Source: Bacteroidota bacterium
Lineage (GTDB): Bacteria > Bacteroidota > Bacteroidia > AKYH767-A > OLB10
Reading direction: 5' to 3'
DNA: 64,000 nucleotides
NCBI GenBank assembly: GCA_016714535.1
Contig: JADKDR010000014.1
Location: 112,910-176,909, forward strand
In this document: positions 47,410-60,344 of the stretch, one piece after another
How positions within the stretch are numbered: position 1 is the first letter of the stretch
Layout: each line of letters begins with the position of its first letter
Made by a program: the position numbers and the translations under genes
Notes under the pieces: generated by a model
The model's input: only the letters and a program-made list of their open reading frames with translations
Database searches by the model: none
What the model was told of the DNA's origin: nothing

Positions 47410-50400
47410 ATGACTTCATTTTTATTATTTTCCCTATTTCAATTGATTGCGCAAAACGCGATTTGGACTTTCCCACATCAGCAGGTAAAAATGATGCAAG
47501 GTCAGTTTCCTGCAGTTTCGCCAATAGGTGCTGGCACACCTGTTACAACAGTACATAGCTACAATGCAATACAAGATGACAATGGGAATCTATTATTTTA
47601 TATTGTAAATGAAGAGCTTTTTGATAACAATGGCGTTTATGTATCTGATTTATTAAATGGTAATCCTAATAGTGGAAGTTTTCTATGTCTTGGTTACCCG
47701 GAAATGTGTATTGTTCCTGTAAATGATTTACCTACTTGCAACAAATATTTTATTATAGGTGGCAGTCCAAACGGACAGAACAATCAGTCACCTCCTTATA
47801 ATGGCATCACCCCGCAATGGTTCGTTTATAATGCGGATACAAAAGTGTTAACAGGCAATACAAATAATGGTGGTGGCAACTTAATAGATATTAATGGAGC
47901 ACCCAATGATTGGTTTCAACTAAATTATCATTTCTTAGATATGCACTTTGCAGTTTCAAAAAGAAACTGCAATACCGGGAATAGATTATTATTCATGTAT
48001 AATGGCCTCAAATTATACTATTCAACGGTTTCAAATACTTCGATAAGTAATGCAACCGAAATTCCTACCTTGGTAACTCCGCAAATATCCAGTAATAATG
48101 CCTGTGAAATGGAAGTTTTAGAAAAAGCAGATGGCACCTATTTGCTTGCTTTTTTTAGTGAATCTGTTTGGCCTAATTATCGTATAAATATTATTCACTT
48201 AGCAGCAAATGGATTCACTGTATTGAATGAATCATTTGTAAATATTAGCGAATGGGCCTACGGGTTGGAATTTTCACCTTCTGGAAAGTACTTATATACC
48301 ACCATAGACGCACCTTTTACTACCTTGCATTATATAGATCTGTCAGCAGTAAATCTTACTTTGCAAGCATTACCTGCATCCAATATGGTGCAAAGCCAAT
48401 TTGGTAAGTCGCAAATTGAATTGGGAGTAGATGGCAAATTATATTTTTTTAGAAATGCTTCCGGTAACTTGCAAATTCCTGCATTCTTAACCCCAGAGAA
48501 TCCTCTTTCAAATAGTTGGCAATTGAGTGCAATACCAGGCTTGAATTTCCCTTTCCCAAATGGATATCGTGGCTCTGGCATTTTGCCCGACCAAATAGAT
48601 GGCGAAAATTACTATACAAAAGGAATCATTAATAGCCCAGTTACCATTACCCAAACCCCCGACATCCCCTTATGTGCCGACCAATACAACACAGCTACAT
48701 TAACTGCTACAACCGAATGTCCACCTCTTTCGTATAGTTGGAGCAATGGAACGAGTATAGTAGGCATTACACCGGCTATTGAAGTTAATAATCCCGGAGT
48801 ATATACGGTTACATTAACTTATCAATGTGGGTATACATCCACTGCAAGCATACAAGTGTATAATTGTTGCGAGGGTACATATCGGGTTGATGGGATAAAA
48901 ACATTAAGTAGTTTGACCAATTGCCCCTTCCTTACAATATCCGGTAATAGTGCTGTGATGCAGAATATATTTAACTGCAATAGTCCCAATGATCCGCATC
49001 CTACCATTGCTGTAAATGGGCGATTAATAGTAGATATGAATTTTGATGTAGATGGCATGGAGTTTATCATGGGCCCCAATTCGGAGATAGTTGTTCAATA
49101 TGGTAAAATTATACGCAATACGATACCTTCAGGTAGTCCACTTTGCGACTATTTTCATGGATGTGGCGAGTATATGTGGCGCGGCATTTATTTAGAAGGT
49201 TCTGTTGGCACTGACAATGCGTTGTTTTTTTCAAACACTGCTGTGTATATAGAAGATGCCAAGCACGGTATATGGTCAAAGGACAATGCAAAATTAACGG
49301 TGAGCAATGTTACCTTTAATAAAAACAACATGGGTATTTTATTTACACCACCATTATTTGGCAGCAGTACCAATACATCGAGCATAACCAATTGCAAGTT
49401 TATGTGCAATGATAAAAACACCTTGGCCTTGCAAACCTGCATAAGACCTTACTTAGGCTTACGAAGCAATACAGGTGTTAAAAGTAATGACATAGATTTT
49501 TTTACAAATAGGCAATGATGGCAATATTAATAATCGCAACTATTTTCGTAATCTTGATACGGGAATTGCTGTAATATATGGTGAGGCAAATATTGTAAAC
49601 AATCAGTTTAGCGATATGCCACTGATAGACCCCAATGATGATGGCCTTGAGAATGGAATAGGTATAGCTGCATATGGTTTTAAGCAAAACCCTGCCAAAG
49701 TAACCATTGGAAATATAGGCCTTGGAGAAAATATATTTGAAAGACTTGAATACGGGATACATACCCGCAACATGGTGGAGAATGAAACGCGTTACAATAA
49801 ATTTTATGATACCCGATTTGGAATGTATTTGGCAAGCCATACTAAATCAGCAATAAATATTTACGAAAACGAATTTACAAATTTCAGCATGGGGATATTT
49901 GGATTGAACATGACCAACCCAATAAACAATTGCACGGTATTTAATAACCGAATAAATCCCAATGGAGGCATAGGAGCAACCGGTATACGTTTAGGTGCCA
50001 ATAATGGATTGAGTTTTTATGCCAACGTATATGGTAATGGTATAAATGGATGCCGCACAGGCATAAGCATATTAAACGCAACCGAAGTTAATACAGATTT
50101 TAATACGATTTGTTTTTTTAGTAATCCGGCACCCAACATGCTTGAGCATGTGGGCATACGGGCATTAAATTGCAATAAAATAGATGCGCGAGAGAATGTA
50201 GTAAAATGGATAACTCATCCACCGCAGGCTAATATGAGTCTATATGCCAACAAAGTAAAGGGCTATTTATTTAATACTTGCAGCAATGGTACAATACACA
50301 ATAATCAAACGCATTGGTGTGGTCATGGCTTTGAAACTATTTTCAATTGCCCAAATCTTAAATTTACCTGCAACCTTAATCAAGATACTTACAATGGATT

Positions 50401-51379
50401 TTATTTAATAGGAGCCACATTGCCCAACCAAGTACAAAACCTTGGTAATGATGAAGCTAATGTAAATACATGGATTAATAATTTTGGACAGTTTAATATT
50501 GATGGTAGTTGTAGTCCATTTGAATGGTACTATGACCCAAATATTACCAATAGTATTCCTGTGCCTTTTAACCCCAATTTTGTTCAGCCCAAAATTGAGA
50601 CAACTGCTGTAGATTGTTCGCTATTGCAAAATGATGAATTAGGAAGCACCCTTGAAGGTATTATACAAGATTCAACCAATTATAATAATTTTATAGAAGA
50701 AAACCGATATGCAGAGGATGAGTTTGCCTATCATACGCTACGAGCAGATACAATGCATGAACTTAATATAGACTCCCTGTTGCGATTGCAATTTGAGCAA
50801 ACGATGGATCAGGATGTGATAGGTCAATTTTATCAAGTTGCAGAAATGATAAGTAAAGGAGAAATTGAAGCAGCATACAATTTGAATCATACTATAAGTG
50901 ATACAAGAATTGTTGCTGAAAATATTAAAACTGTCAACGATATTTTTCTGCGCACTGTTGCTATAGGCCAGCCTATAGGAGACAATGATAAAACTATACT
51001 GCTTAATATGGCAACCACCCTAAGCCTTGTAGGGGGAGAAGCCACCTTTTGGGCACGTAGCCTGCTGGGTGTTGACTTTGAAGATTTACTGAGCAACTAC
51101 CTGCGCGAATCTAAAACGGAAACCACCAAGGACAAATTGAATGTAACCGTAAAATTGATGCCAAACCCTACTAATGGGAAAGTGATTTTAAATTCTAGCC
51201 ATCCAATTAATTTTATCGAAGTATATAATAGCCTTCAGCAACAAGTTGGCGTTGCACAAACCAATATGGATGCACAAACTATTGAATTCGATTTTCAAAA
51301 AATAGAAGGCAATGTGTTTTTTATTAAAGCAGTGTTTGAGCAAGATGTTCGTTTTTATACAGTAATTGTAAATCATTAA
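47410..51379 (+). pseudogene. A1: secreted beta-propeller / beta-helix protein with T9SS tail, one frameshift
   Basis: A1 encodes about 1,322 residues once one base is removed. A signal peptide at 47410 (MTSFLLFSLFQLIAQ) is followed by a propeller-like domain (about 16-410, with SPSGKYLYTT). Then come an Ig/PKD-like unit (TQTPDIPLCADQYN), a long right-handed beta-helix (about 480-1000), a helical region, and a T9SS type A sorting domain (VKLMPNPTNGKV to the end). The frame breaks at 49497-49503, where A1 has T7 and copies A2 and A3 have T6. The promoter and poly-C lie upstream, and a hairpin follows at 51390. It is the only copy with the extra propeller domain. The role is unknown; a surface or secreted binding protein is likely. 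Confidence 0.82.
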
Positions 51380-51389
51380 TAAGCAAATG

Positions 51390-51418
51390 AAAGGGCACTA
51401 ACTTTGTTACTGCCCTTT
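51390..51418 (+). terminator. Hairpin between A1 and B1
   Basis: AAAGGGCA and TGCCCTTT with a 13-base loop form an 8-bp stem ending 10 bases before the B1 ATG. The T-run is short, so it may be a weak terminator or an attenuator. Confidence 0.5.
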
Positions 51419-51428
51419 ATATTAGGTC

Positions 51429-52937
51429 ATGAAAAATTATATTCTTCTTCTGATATGGACAGTATTTATACAAAACGTCTATGCTCAAGGCCGCAATGCC
51501 AATTGGGTATTTGGTGATAGTGCAGGTATGCACTTTGATGGATTGAATACCCCTGCAGTTTATAAAACGAATTGCAAAAGCAAAGGCGAATCGTCAACAA
51601 TTAGTGATACAGCCGGGAATTTGTTATTTTATGAATTTGGCATATCTAACTTGCCTGATCCTTGTGATGCTGTTTATGACAATGATTTTGAATTGATGAC
51701 TAATGGTGATTCTATTTTTGGTGATACATGGTATAATACAGATATTATTGTGCCTTTGCCGGATAATGATTCCTTATATTATTTATTCTCTACAGTAATA
51801 TCTAACAGCAATAGGGGATTATATTCTGCCATAATATCAAAACCTAATTTTCTTTCACCTGGTGTTGTGCTAACTAAAAACATTAAACATACATCGAGGC
51901 AATTATCCGATTGTATACAAGCAGTTAAACATGGTAATGGTCGCGATTGGTGGATAATAGTAAGAACAGGTGCCGTGGTGCCAAGTGACAGTTTTTTTGT
52001 TTGGTTGCTTGAGCCAACAGGTCTTAGTGGCCCAATAGGAAGCAAAGCGGGTTTAAGCTCATTTGATGGATTTCATCATATTGCTTTTAATAAAGATGGT
52101 ACAAAATTTACTCAAGTATCAGCATCTGGAATAATTGAAGAGTTTAATTTCGACCGTTGCACTGGCAACATTACCAGCAACCGCATCATGCATTATCCTG
52201 TTACCATGAATTATCCTCTTTTTTGGGGTGTAGCTTATTCACCAAATGGCCGCTTTGTTTATATGTCGCAATATAAAATAACTGAAGATACCGGATATAT
52301 ATATCAATTGGATATGAGTTTGCCTTCCCCTTGGCCTAATCGTGATACAATTTGGTATTGTCATCCCTATCAAAGCATATTTTTACGTTTAGGCCCAGAT
52401 AAAAAAATATATGTTTCGCATCCAGATAATCAATATGCTTTTCCATGGTATCCCTACCCCGACAGTTTGTTCACTAACGAGATTACATACCTCGGAGTAA
52501 TAAACTCGCCCGACAGTCCTGCAACATCCTGCAACTTTACACCTTATAGTTTTTACTTGGGGCCTAACACCCGTTGTTATTTAGGTACAAGCAACTTGCC
52601 AGATTATAATATGGGGCCACTTACAGGCAGCATTTGCGATACGCTTGGGTTGTCAATTGCAAGTAATGTTTTAGTGCAAGCTGAATTAAATGCTTACTAC
52701 CATCAGTCTTGGCATGCTATCATCATCAATGCTAATAAGTTAAAGGGTAACCGTGCATCTATTCGTATTGTAAACAGCGAGGGTAAAGAAGTTTATCTTT
52801 CCATAAATGAAAAAATTATGCAAGGCTATTTACAAAAGAACGTGACTTTGCCAAACATAGCATCAGGAATATATATTGTAACCGTTACAAGTGGTGGTCA
52901 GCAATTATCGCAAAAAGTGGTGGTGGAAAAATGGTAA
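51429..52937 (+). CDS. B1: secreted beta-propeller-like protein with T9SS-type C-terminus (intact copy)
   Basis: A protein of 502 residues, the only full-length intact member of the array. A 20-residue signal peptide (ending NVYAQ) is followed by a body with propeller-like blades (GRNANWVFGDSAGMHFDGL, YSPNGRFVYMSQYK, YQLDMSL) and a C-terminal 75-residue region (IRIVNSEGKEVYLSIN, then NIASGIYIVTV and QKVVVEKW) that matches T9SS sorting domains, though without the usual MPNP motif. Blades of this WD40-like type are common in secreted Bacteroidota proteins. It starts 50 bases after A1 and ends 23 bases before the candidate signal-peptide ATG of A2, so the genes could be on one message. Confidence 0.82.
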   Translation: MKNYILLLIWTVFIQNVYAQGRNANWVFGDSAGMHFDGLNTPAVYKTNCKSKGESSTISDTAGNLLFYEFGISNLPDPCDAVYDNDFELMTNGDSIFGDTWYNTDIIVPLPDNDSLYYLFSTVISNSNRGLYSAIISKPNFLSPGVVLTKNIKHTSRQLSDCIQAVKHGNGRDWWIIVRTGAVVPSDSFFVWLLEPTGLSGPIGSKAGLSSFDGFHHIAFNKDGTKFTQVSASGIIEEFNFDRCTGNITSNRIMHYPVTMNYPLFWGVAYSPNGRFVYMSQYKITEDTGYIYQLDMSLPSPWPNRDTIWYCHPYQSIFLRLGPDKKIYVSHPDNQYAFPWYPYPDSLFTNEITYLGVINSPDSPATSCNFTPYSFYLGPNTRCYLGTSNLPDYNMGPLTGSICDTLGLSIASNVLVQAELNAYYHQSWHAIIINANKLKGNRASIRIVNSEGKEVYLSINEKIMQGYLQKNVTLPNIASGIYIVTVTSGGQQLSQKVVVEKW

Positions 52938-52960
52938 CCCATTTAAATTGCAAAATGCAA

Positions 52961-55840
52961 ATGAGACTCAAGTTGATTATTTTGCTATATACATTCTGCC
53001 ATTAGCAGTCCAATGCCAATGCGACTTGATTTTTCATTATAATGCATTGAGGCAGGTATCTTACGCTTATTTGGCATGTAATTATATACATAATTTAACC
53101 CAACCCACCATTACCCAAACTCCCGACATCCCCTTATGTGCCGACCAATACAACACAGCTACATTAACTGCTACAACCGAATGTCCACCTCTATCGTATA
53201 GTTGGAGCAATGGAACGAGTATAGTAGGCATTACACCGGCTATTGAAGTTAATAATCCCGGAGTATATACGGTTACATTAACTTATCAATGTGGGTATAC
53301 ATCCACTGCAAGCATACAAGTGTATAATTGTTGCGAGGGTACATATCGGGTTGATGGGATAAAAACATTAAGTAGTTTGACCAATTGCCCCTTCCTTACA
53401 ATATCCGGTAATAGTGCTGTGATGCAGAATATATTTAACTGCAATAGTCCCAATGATCCGCATCCTACCATTGCTGTAAATGGGCGATTAATAGTAGATA
53501 TGAATTTTGATGTAGATGGCATGGAGTTTATCATGGGCCCCAATTCGGAGATAGTTGTTCAATATGGTAAAATTATACGCAATACGATACCTTCAGGTAG
53601 TCCACTTTGCGACTACTTTCATGGCTGTGGCGAGTATATGTGGCGCGGCATTTATTTAGAAGGTTCTGTTGGTAATGACAATGCGTTGTTTTTTTCAAAC
53701 ACTGCTGTGTATATAGAAGATGCCAAGCACGGTATATGGTCAAAGGACAATGCAAAATTAACGGTGAGCAATGTTACCTTTAATAAAAACAACATGGGTA
53801 TTTTATTTACACCACCATTATTTGGCAGCAGTACCAATACATCGAGCATTTCCAATTGCAAGTTTATGTGCAATGATAAAAACACCTTGGCATTGCAAAC
53901 CTGCATAAGACCTTACTTAGGCTTACGAAGCAATACAGGTGTTAAAAGTAATGACATAGATTTTTTACAAATAGGCAATGATGGCAATAGTAATAATCGC
54001 AACTATTTTCGTAATCTTGATACGGGAATTGCTGTAATATATGGTGAGGCAAATATTGTAAACAATCAGTTTAGCGATATGCCACTGATAGACCCCAATG
54101 ATGATGGCCTTGAGAATGGAATAGGTATAGCAGCATATGGTTTTAAGCAAAACCCTGCCAAAGTAACCATTGGAAATATAGGCCTTGGAGAAAATATATT
54201 TGAAAGACTTGAATACGGGATACATACCCGCAACATGGTGGAGAATGAAACGCGTTACAATAAATTTTATGATACCCGATTTGGAATGTATTTGGCAAGC
54301 CATACTAAATCAGCAATAAATATTTACGAAAACGAATTTACAAATTTCAGCATGGGGATATTTGGATTGAACATGACCAACCCAATAAACAATTGCACGG
54401 TATTTAATAATCAATTTAATGCTAATGGAGGCATTGGCGGAACAGGCATACGCCTTGGAGCAAACAATGGATTAACATTTTATGCCAACGTATATGGTAA
54501 TAGTATAAATGCTTGCCGCACAGGCATAAGCATATTAAATGCAACCGAGGTTAATACAGATTTTAATACGATTTGTTTTTTTAGTAATCCGGCACCCAAC
54601 ATGCTTGAGCATGTGGGCATACGGGCATTAAATTGCAATAAAATAGATGCGCGAGAGAATGCAGTAAAATGGATAACTCATCCACCGCAGACTAATATGA
54701 GTCTATATGCCAACAAAGTAAAGGGCTATTTATTTAATACTTGCAGCAATGGTACAATACACAATAATCAAACGCATTGGTGTGGCCATGGCTTTGAAAC
54801 TATTTTCGATTGCCCAAATCTTAAATTTACCTGCAACCTTAATCAAGATACTTACAATGGATTTTATTTAATAGGAGCCACATTGCCCAACCAAGTACAA
54901 AACCTTGGTAATGATGAAGCTAATGTAAATACATGGGTAAATAATTTTGGCCAATTTAATATTGATGGTAGTTGTAATTTCTTTAGATGGCATTATGACC
55001 CCAACATAGCCAATAGTTTTCCTGTGCCTTTTAACCCCAATTTTGTTCAGCCCAAAATTGAGACAACTGCTGTAGATTGTTCGCTATTGCAAAATGATGA
55101 ATTGGAAAGCACCCTTGAAGGTATTATACAAGATTCCACCAATTACGATAATTTTACAGTTGAGAACCGGTATGCAGAGGATGAGTTTGCCTATCATACG
55201 CTTCGGGCAGATACAATGCATGAACTTAATATAGACTCCCTGTTGCGATTGCAATTTGAGCAAACGATGGATCAAGATGTGATAGGGCAATTTTATAAGG
55301 TAGCAGAAATGATAAATAAAGGAGAAATTGAAGCAGCATACAATTTGAATCATACTATAAGTGATACACGGATTGTTGCTGAAAATATAAAAACTGTCAA
55401 CGATATTTTTCTGCGCACTGTTGCTATAGGCAATCCAATTGGAGCCAATGATAAGGCAACGCTAATGAGCATTGGCTCCACCCTGAGCCTTGTAGGCGGA
55501 GAGGCCACCTTTTGGGCACGTAGCCTGCTGGGAGTGGACTTTGAAGATTTACTGAGCAACTACCTGCGCGAATCTAAAACGGAAACCACCAAGGACAAAT
55601 TGAATGTAACCGTAAAATTGATGCCAAACCCTACTAATGGCAAAGTGATTTTAAGTTCGAGCCATCCAATTAATTTTATCGAAGTATATAATAGCCTGCA
55701 GCAACAAGTTGGCGTTGCACAAACCAATATGGATGCACAAACTATTGAATTCGATTTTCAAAAATAGAGGGCAATGTGTTTTTATTAAAGCAGTATTTGA
55801 GCATGAGGTTCGTTTTTATACCGTTGTTGTAAATCATTAA
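52961..55840 (+). pseudogene. A2: beta-helix protein with T9SS tail, lacking the N-terminal propeller; frameshifted
   Basis: A second copy of the A body (Ig-like unit, beta-helix, T9SS tail) without the propeller. In the linker an ATG at 52961 opens a signal-peptide-like frame (MRLKLIILLYTF) that meets a stop at 53003-53005. One inserted base there would join it to LPLAVQCQC and the open A2 frame. The frame then runs cleanly through the beta-helix to 55767, where A5 replaces the A6 of A1 and ends the protein short of its last residues. A second T6-to-T5 change lies at 55781-55785. The true stop is at 55838-55840. It is downstream of B1 with no promoter visible. Confidence 0.8.
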
Positions 55841-55847
55841 TTAAAGA

Positions 55848-55883
55848 AAAAAGTTGCAGTAATAAATGTTACTGCAACTTTTT
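55848..55883 (+). terminator. Hairpin terminator between A2 and B2
   Basis: A perfect 15-bp stem AAAAAGTTGCAGTAA / TTACTGCAACTTTTT (55848-55862 with 55869-55883) with a 6-base loop ends 8 bases before the B2 ATG. The same hairpin follows A3 (60303-60338) but not A1. Confidence 0.85.
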
Positions 55884-55891
55884 ATAAAGGG

Positions 55892-57394
55892 ATGAAAAAA
55901 TTTATTTTAATAATAATTTGCATGCTTTGCATGCAAGGTGCTTACTCACAGGGCCGCAATGCCAATTGGGTATTTGGTGATAGTGCAGGTATGCACTTTG
56001 ATGGATTGAATACCCCAACTGTTTTTAAAACAAATTGCAAGAGCTATGGCAATACTGCAACTATAAGTGATTCTGCTGGGAATCTTTTATTTTATACATA
56101 TGGCATTTCAACTAAGCCGCAACCTTCGTCAGCCTTATATGATAATAATTATTCTCTCATGCAAAATGGTGACTCTTTAGTTGGTGATGAAACTTTTTTC
56201 ACTGACATCATTATTCCGGTTCCTGCCTCTAATGATAAATACTATCATTTTGTTTGTGTACCAAGTTCCTATATTGTACTGTACAATATTGTAGAAAAAA
56301 TGGATCATTTAACTCCTGGCGTTGTATTGTCAAAAATAATTTAATGATGCAAAATATTTTTTCAGATATTATACAGGCCGTGCAGCATGGCAATGGGCGC
56401 GATTGGTGGATAATAGCACGCAAAGGAGCTAATATACCCAACGACAGTTTTTTTGTATGGTTGGCGGATCCAAACGGAATATCGGGCCCTACAAAAATAA
56501 AAGCGGGAATAAGTGCTTTGGATGGTATTCACCGCATATCTTTTAACAGTAACGGTACACGTTTTATAGAGGTTTCGGCATCAGGCATTATCGAGGAGTT
56601 TAATTTCGACCGTTGCACTGGCAACATTACAAGCAACCGCATCATGCATTATCCTGTTACCATGAATTACCCACGTTTTTGGAGTGCAGTTTACTCACCA
56701 AATAATCGGTATGTATATATGTCACGGTACGATATTACCAATGACACAGGGTATGTATATCAGCTTGATTTGCAATTGGCAGATCCATGGAAAGATAGAA
56801 TCGCAATTTGGAAAACGCATCCATATCAAGGACCTGTACTTAATAAAGGGCCGGACAATAAAATTTATCTTGCACATGCTGATATTCATTGGAATTTCCC
56901 TTTTTACCCCTATCCCGATACTATGTTTACAAATAAGCTTACCCACCTTGGTGTAATCCATTCTCCGGATAGCCCGGCAGCTTCTTGCAACTTTCAACCG
57001 TATAGTTTTTACCTTGGACCAAATGCAAGGTGTTATACAGGTACCAGTCATCTGCCAGATTATAATATGGGCCCACTTGCGGGCAGCGCTTGCGATACGC
57101 TGGGGTTGGCTATTGCAAGTAATGTTTTAGTGCAAGCTCATTTAAATGCTTACTACCATCAGCCTTGGCATGCTATCATCATCAATGCTGATAAGTTAAA
57201 GGGTAACCGTGCATCTATTCGTATTGTAAACAGCGAGGGTAAAGAAGTTTATCTTTCCATAAATGAAAAAAATTACGCAAGGCTATTTACAAAAGAACGT
57301 GACTTTGCCAAACATAGCATCAGGAATATATATTGCAACCGTTACAAGTGGTGGTCAGCAATTATCGCAAAAAGTGGTGGTGGGAAAATGGTAA
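55892..57394 (+). pseudogene. B2: secreted beta-propeller-like protein, two frameshifts
   Basis: A diverged copy of B1. The signal peptide (MKKFILIIICMLCMQGAYSQ) is shared with B3 but not with B1. The blade region differs from B1 in many residues (TVFKTNCKSYGNTATISDSA). The frame breaks at 56332-56336, where A5 stands in place of an expected A6, and again at 57266-57272, where A7 replaces A6 and TTATG is TTACG. The end (QKVVVGKW-like in the B frame) and stop at 57392-57394 align with B1. Neither lesion is near the T9SS tail start. Confidence 0.8.
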
Positions 57395-57417
57395 CCCATT
57401 TAAATTGCAAAATGCAA

Positions 57418-60295
57418 ATGAGACTCAAGTTGATTATTTTGCTATATACATTCTGCCATTAGCAGTCCAATGCCAATGCGACTTGATTTTTCATTATAAT
57501 GCATTGAGGCAGGTATCTTACGCTTATTTGGCATGTAATTATATACATAATTTAACCCAACCCACCATTACCCAAACTCCCGACATCCCCTTATGTGCCG
57601 ACCAATACAACACAGCTACATTAACTGCTACAACCGAATGTCCACCTCTATCGTATAGTTAGAGCAATGGAACAATATAGTAGGCATTACCGGCTATTGA
57701 AGTTAATAATCCCGGAGTATATACGGTTACATTAACTTATCAATGTGGGGTATACATCCACTGCAAGCATACAAGTGTATAATTGTTGCGAGGGTACATA
57801 TCGGGTTGATGGGATAAAAACATTAAGTAGTTTGACCAATTGCCCCTTCCATACAATATCCAGTAATAGTGCTGTGATGCAGAATATATTTAACTGCAAT
57901 AGTCCTAATGATCCGCATCCTACCATTGCTGTAAATGGGCGATTAATAGTAGATATGAATTTTGATGTAGATGGCATGGAGTTTATCATGGGCCCCAATT
58001 CGGAGATAGTTGTTCAATATGGTAAAATTATACGCAATACGATACCTTCAGGTAGTCCACTTTGCGACTACTTTCATGGCTGTGGCGAGTATATGTGGCG
58101 CGGCATTTATTTAGAAGGTTCTGTTGGCACTGACAATGCGTTGTTTTTTTCAAACACTGCTGTGTATATAGAAGATGCCAAGCACGGTATATGGTCAAAG
58201 GACAATGCAAAATTAACGGTGAGCAATGTTACCTTTAATAAAAACAACATGGGTATTTTATTTACACCACCATTATTTGGCAGCAGTACCAATACATCGA
58301 GCATAACCAATTGCAAGTTTATGTGCAATGATAAAAACACCTTGGCCTTGCAAACCTGCATAAGACCTTACTTAGGCTTACGAAGCAATACAGGTGTTAA
58401 AAGTAATGACATAGATTTTTTACAAATAGGCAATGATGGCAATATTAATAATCGCAACTATTTTCGTAATCTTGATACGGGAATTGCTGTAATATATGGT
58501 GAGGCAAATATTGTAAACAATCAGTTTAGCGATATGCCACTGATAGACCCCAATGATGATGGCCTTGAGAATGGAATAGGTATAGCAGCATATGGTTTTA
58601 AGCAAAACCCTGCCAAAGTAACCATTGGAAATATAGGCCTTGGAGAAAATATATTTGAAAGACTTGAATACGGGATACATACCCGCAACATGGTGGAGAA
58701 TGAAACGCGTTACAATAAATTTTATGATACCCGATTTGGAATGTATTTGGCAAGCCATACTAAATCAGCAATAAATATTTACGAAAACGAATTTACAAAT
58801 TTCAGCATGGGGATATTTGGATTGAACATGACCAACCCAATAAACAATTGCACGGTATTTAATAACCGAATAAATCCCAATGGAGGCATAAGAGCAACCG
58901 GTATACGTTTAGGTGCCAATAATGGATTGAGTTTTATGCCAACGTATATGGTAATGGTATAAATGGATGCCGCACAGGCATAAGCATATTAAACGCAACC
59001 GAAGTTAATACAGATTTTAATACGATTTTTTTTTTAGTAATCCGGCACCCAACATGCTTGAGCATGTGGGCATACGGGCATTAAATTGCAATAAAATAGA
59101 TGCGCGAGAGAATGCAGTAAAATGGATAACTCATCCACCGCAGACTAATATGAGTCTATATGCCAACAAAGTAAAGGGCTATTTATTTAATACCAGCAGC
59201 AATGGTACAATACACAATAATCAAGCGCATTGGTGTGGCCATGGCTTTGAAACTATTTTCAATTGCCCAAATCTTAAATTTACCTGCAACCTTAATCAAG
59301 ATACTTACAATGGATTTTATTTAATAGGAGCCACATTGCCCAACCAAGTACAAAACCTTGGTAATGATGAAGCCAATGTAAATACATGGGTAAATAATTT
59401 TGGCCAATTTAATATTGATGGTAGTTGTAATCAATTTGAATGGTATTATGACCCCAACATAGCCAGTAGTATTCCTGTGCCGTTTGACCCTAATTACGTT
59501 CAGCCCAAAATTGAGACAACTGCTGTAGATTGTTCGCTATTGCAAAATGATGAATTAGGAAGCACCCTTGAAGGTATTATACAAGATTCAACCAATTATA
59601 ATAATTTTATAGAAGAAAACCGATATGCAGAGGATGAGTTTGCCTATCATACGCTACGAGCAGATACAATCCATGAACTTAATATAGACTCCCTATTGCG
59701 ATTGCAATTTACACAGATGATGGATCAGGATGTGATAGGTCAATTTTATCAAGTTGCAGAATTGATAAATAATGGAGAAATTGATGCAGCATATAATTTA
59801 AATCAAGCCATAACTGATACAAGAATTGTTGCTGAAAATATTAAAACTGTCAACGATATTTTTCTTCGCACTGTTGCCATAGGCAATTCAATTGGAGCCA
59901 ATGATAAAGAAACCCTAATGAGCATAGCAACTACGCTGAGTCTTGTTGGTGGCGAGGCCACCTTTTGGGCACGTAGCCTGCTGGGTGTTGACTTTGAAGA
60001 TTTATTGAGCAACTACCTGCGCGAATCTAAAACGGAAACCACGAAGGACAAATTGAATGTAGTTGTTAAATTGATGCCAAACCCTACTAATGGGAAAGTG
60101 ATTTTAAATTCTAGCCATCCAATTAATTTTATCGAAGTATATAATAGCCTGCAGCAACAAGTTGCTGTTGCACAAACCAATATGGATGCACAAACTATTG
60201 AATTCGATTTTCAAAAAATAGAAGGCAATGTGTTTTTTATTAAAGCAGTATTTGAGCATGAGGTTCGTTTTTATACCGTTGTTGTAAATCATTAA
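57418..60295 (+). pseudogene. A3: beta-helix protein with T9SS tail, multiply frameshifted
   Basis: A third copy of the A body behind the second linker, with the same broken signal-peptide frame as A2 (ATG at 57418). Lesions include a TGG-to-TAG change at 57659-57663, small deletions nearby (57674-57694), an extra G at about 57747-57750, T5-to-T4 at 58931-58934, and a change of the GTTTTTTT run at about 59027-59036. The C-terminal part (59054-60295) is open and carries an intact T9SS tail (EHEVRFYTVVVNH). Parts of the beta-helix match A1, while the 3' flank matches A2. Confidence 0.8.
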
Positions 60296-60302
60296 TTAAA
60301 GA

Positions 60303-60338
60303 AAAAAGTTGCAGTAATAAATGTTACTGCAACTTTTT
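60303..60338 (+). terminator. Hairpin terminator between A3 and B3
   Basis: The same 15-bp stem as at 55848-55883, here at 60303-60317 with 60324-60338, just before the position of the lost B3 start codon. Confidence 0.85.
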
Positions 60339-60344
60339 AAAAGG

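Noticed and set aside
49502..49840. Minus-strand frame of 112 codons, repeated at 53965-54303 and 58420-58758
   Set aside because: It recurs only because the A copies are duplicated. It is antisense to the beta-helix and has no start signals or recognisable domain.
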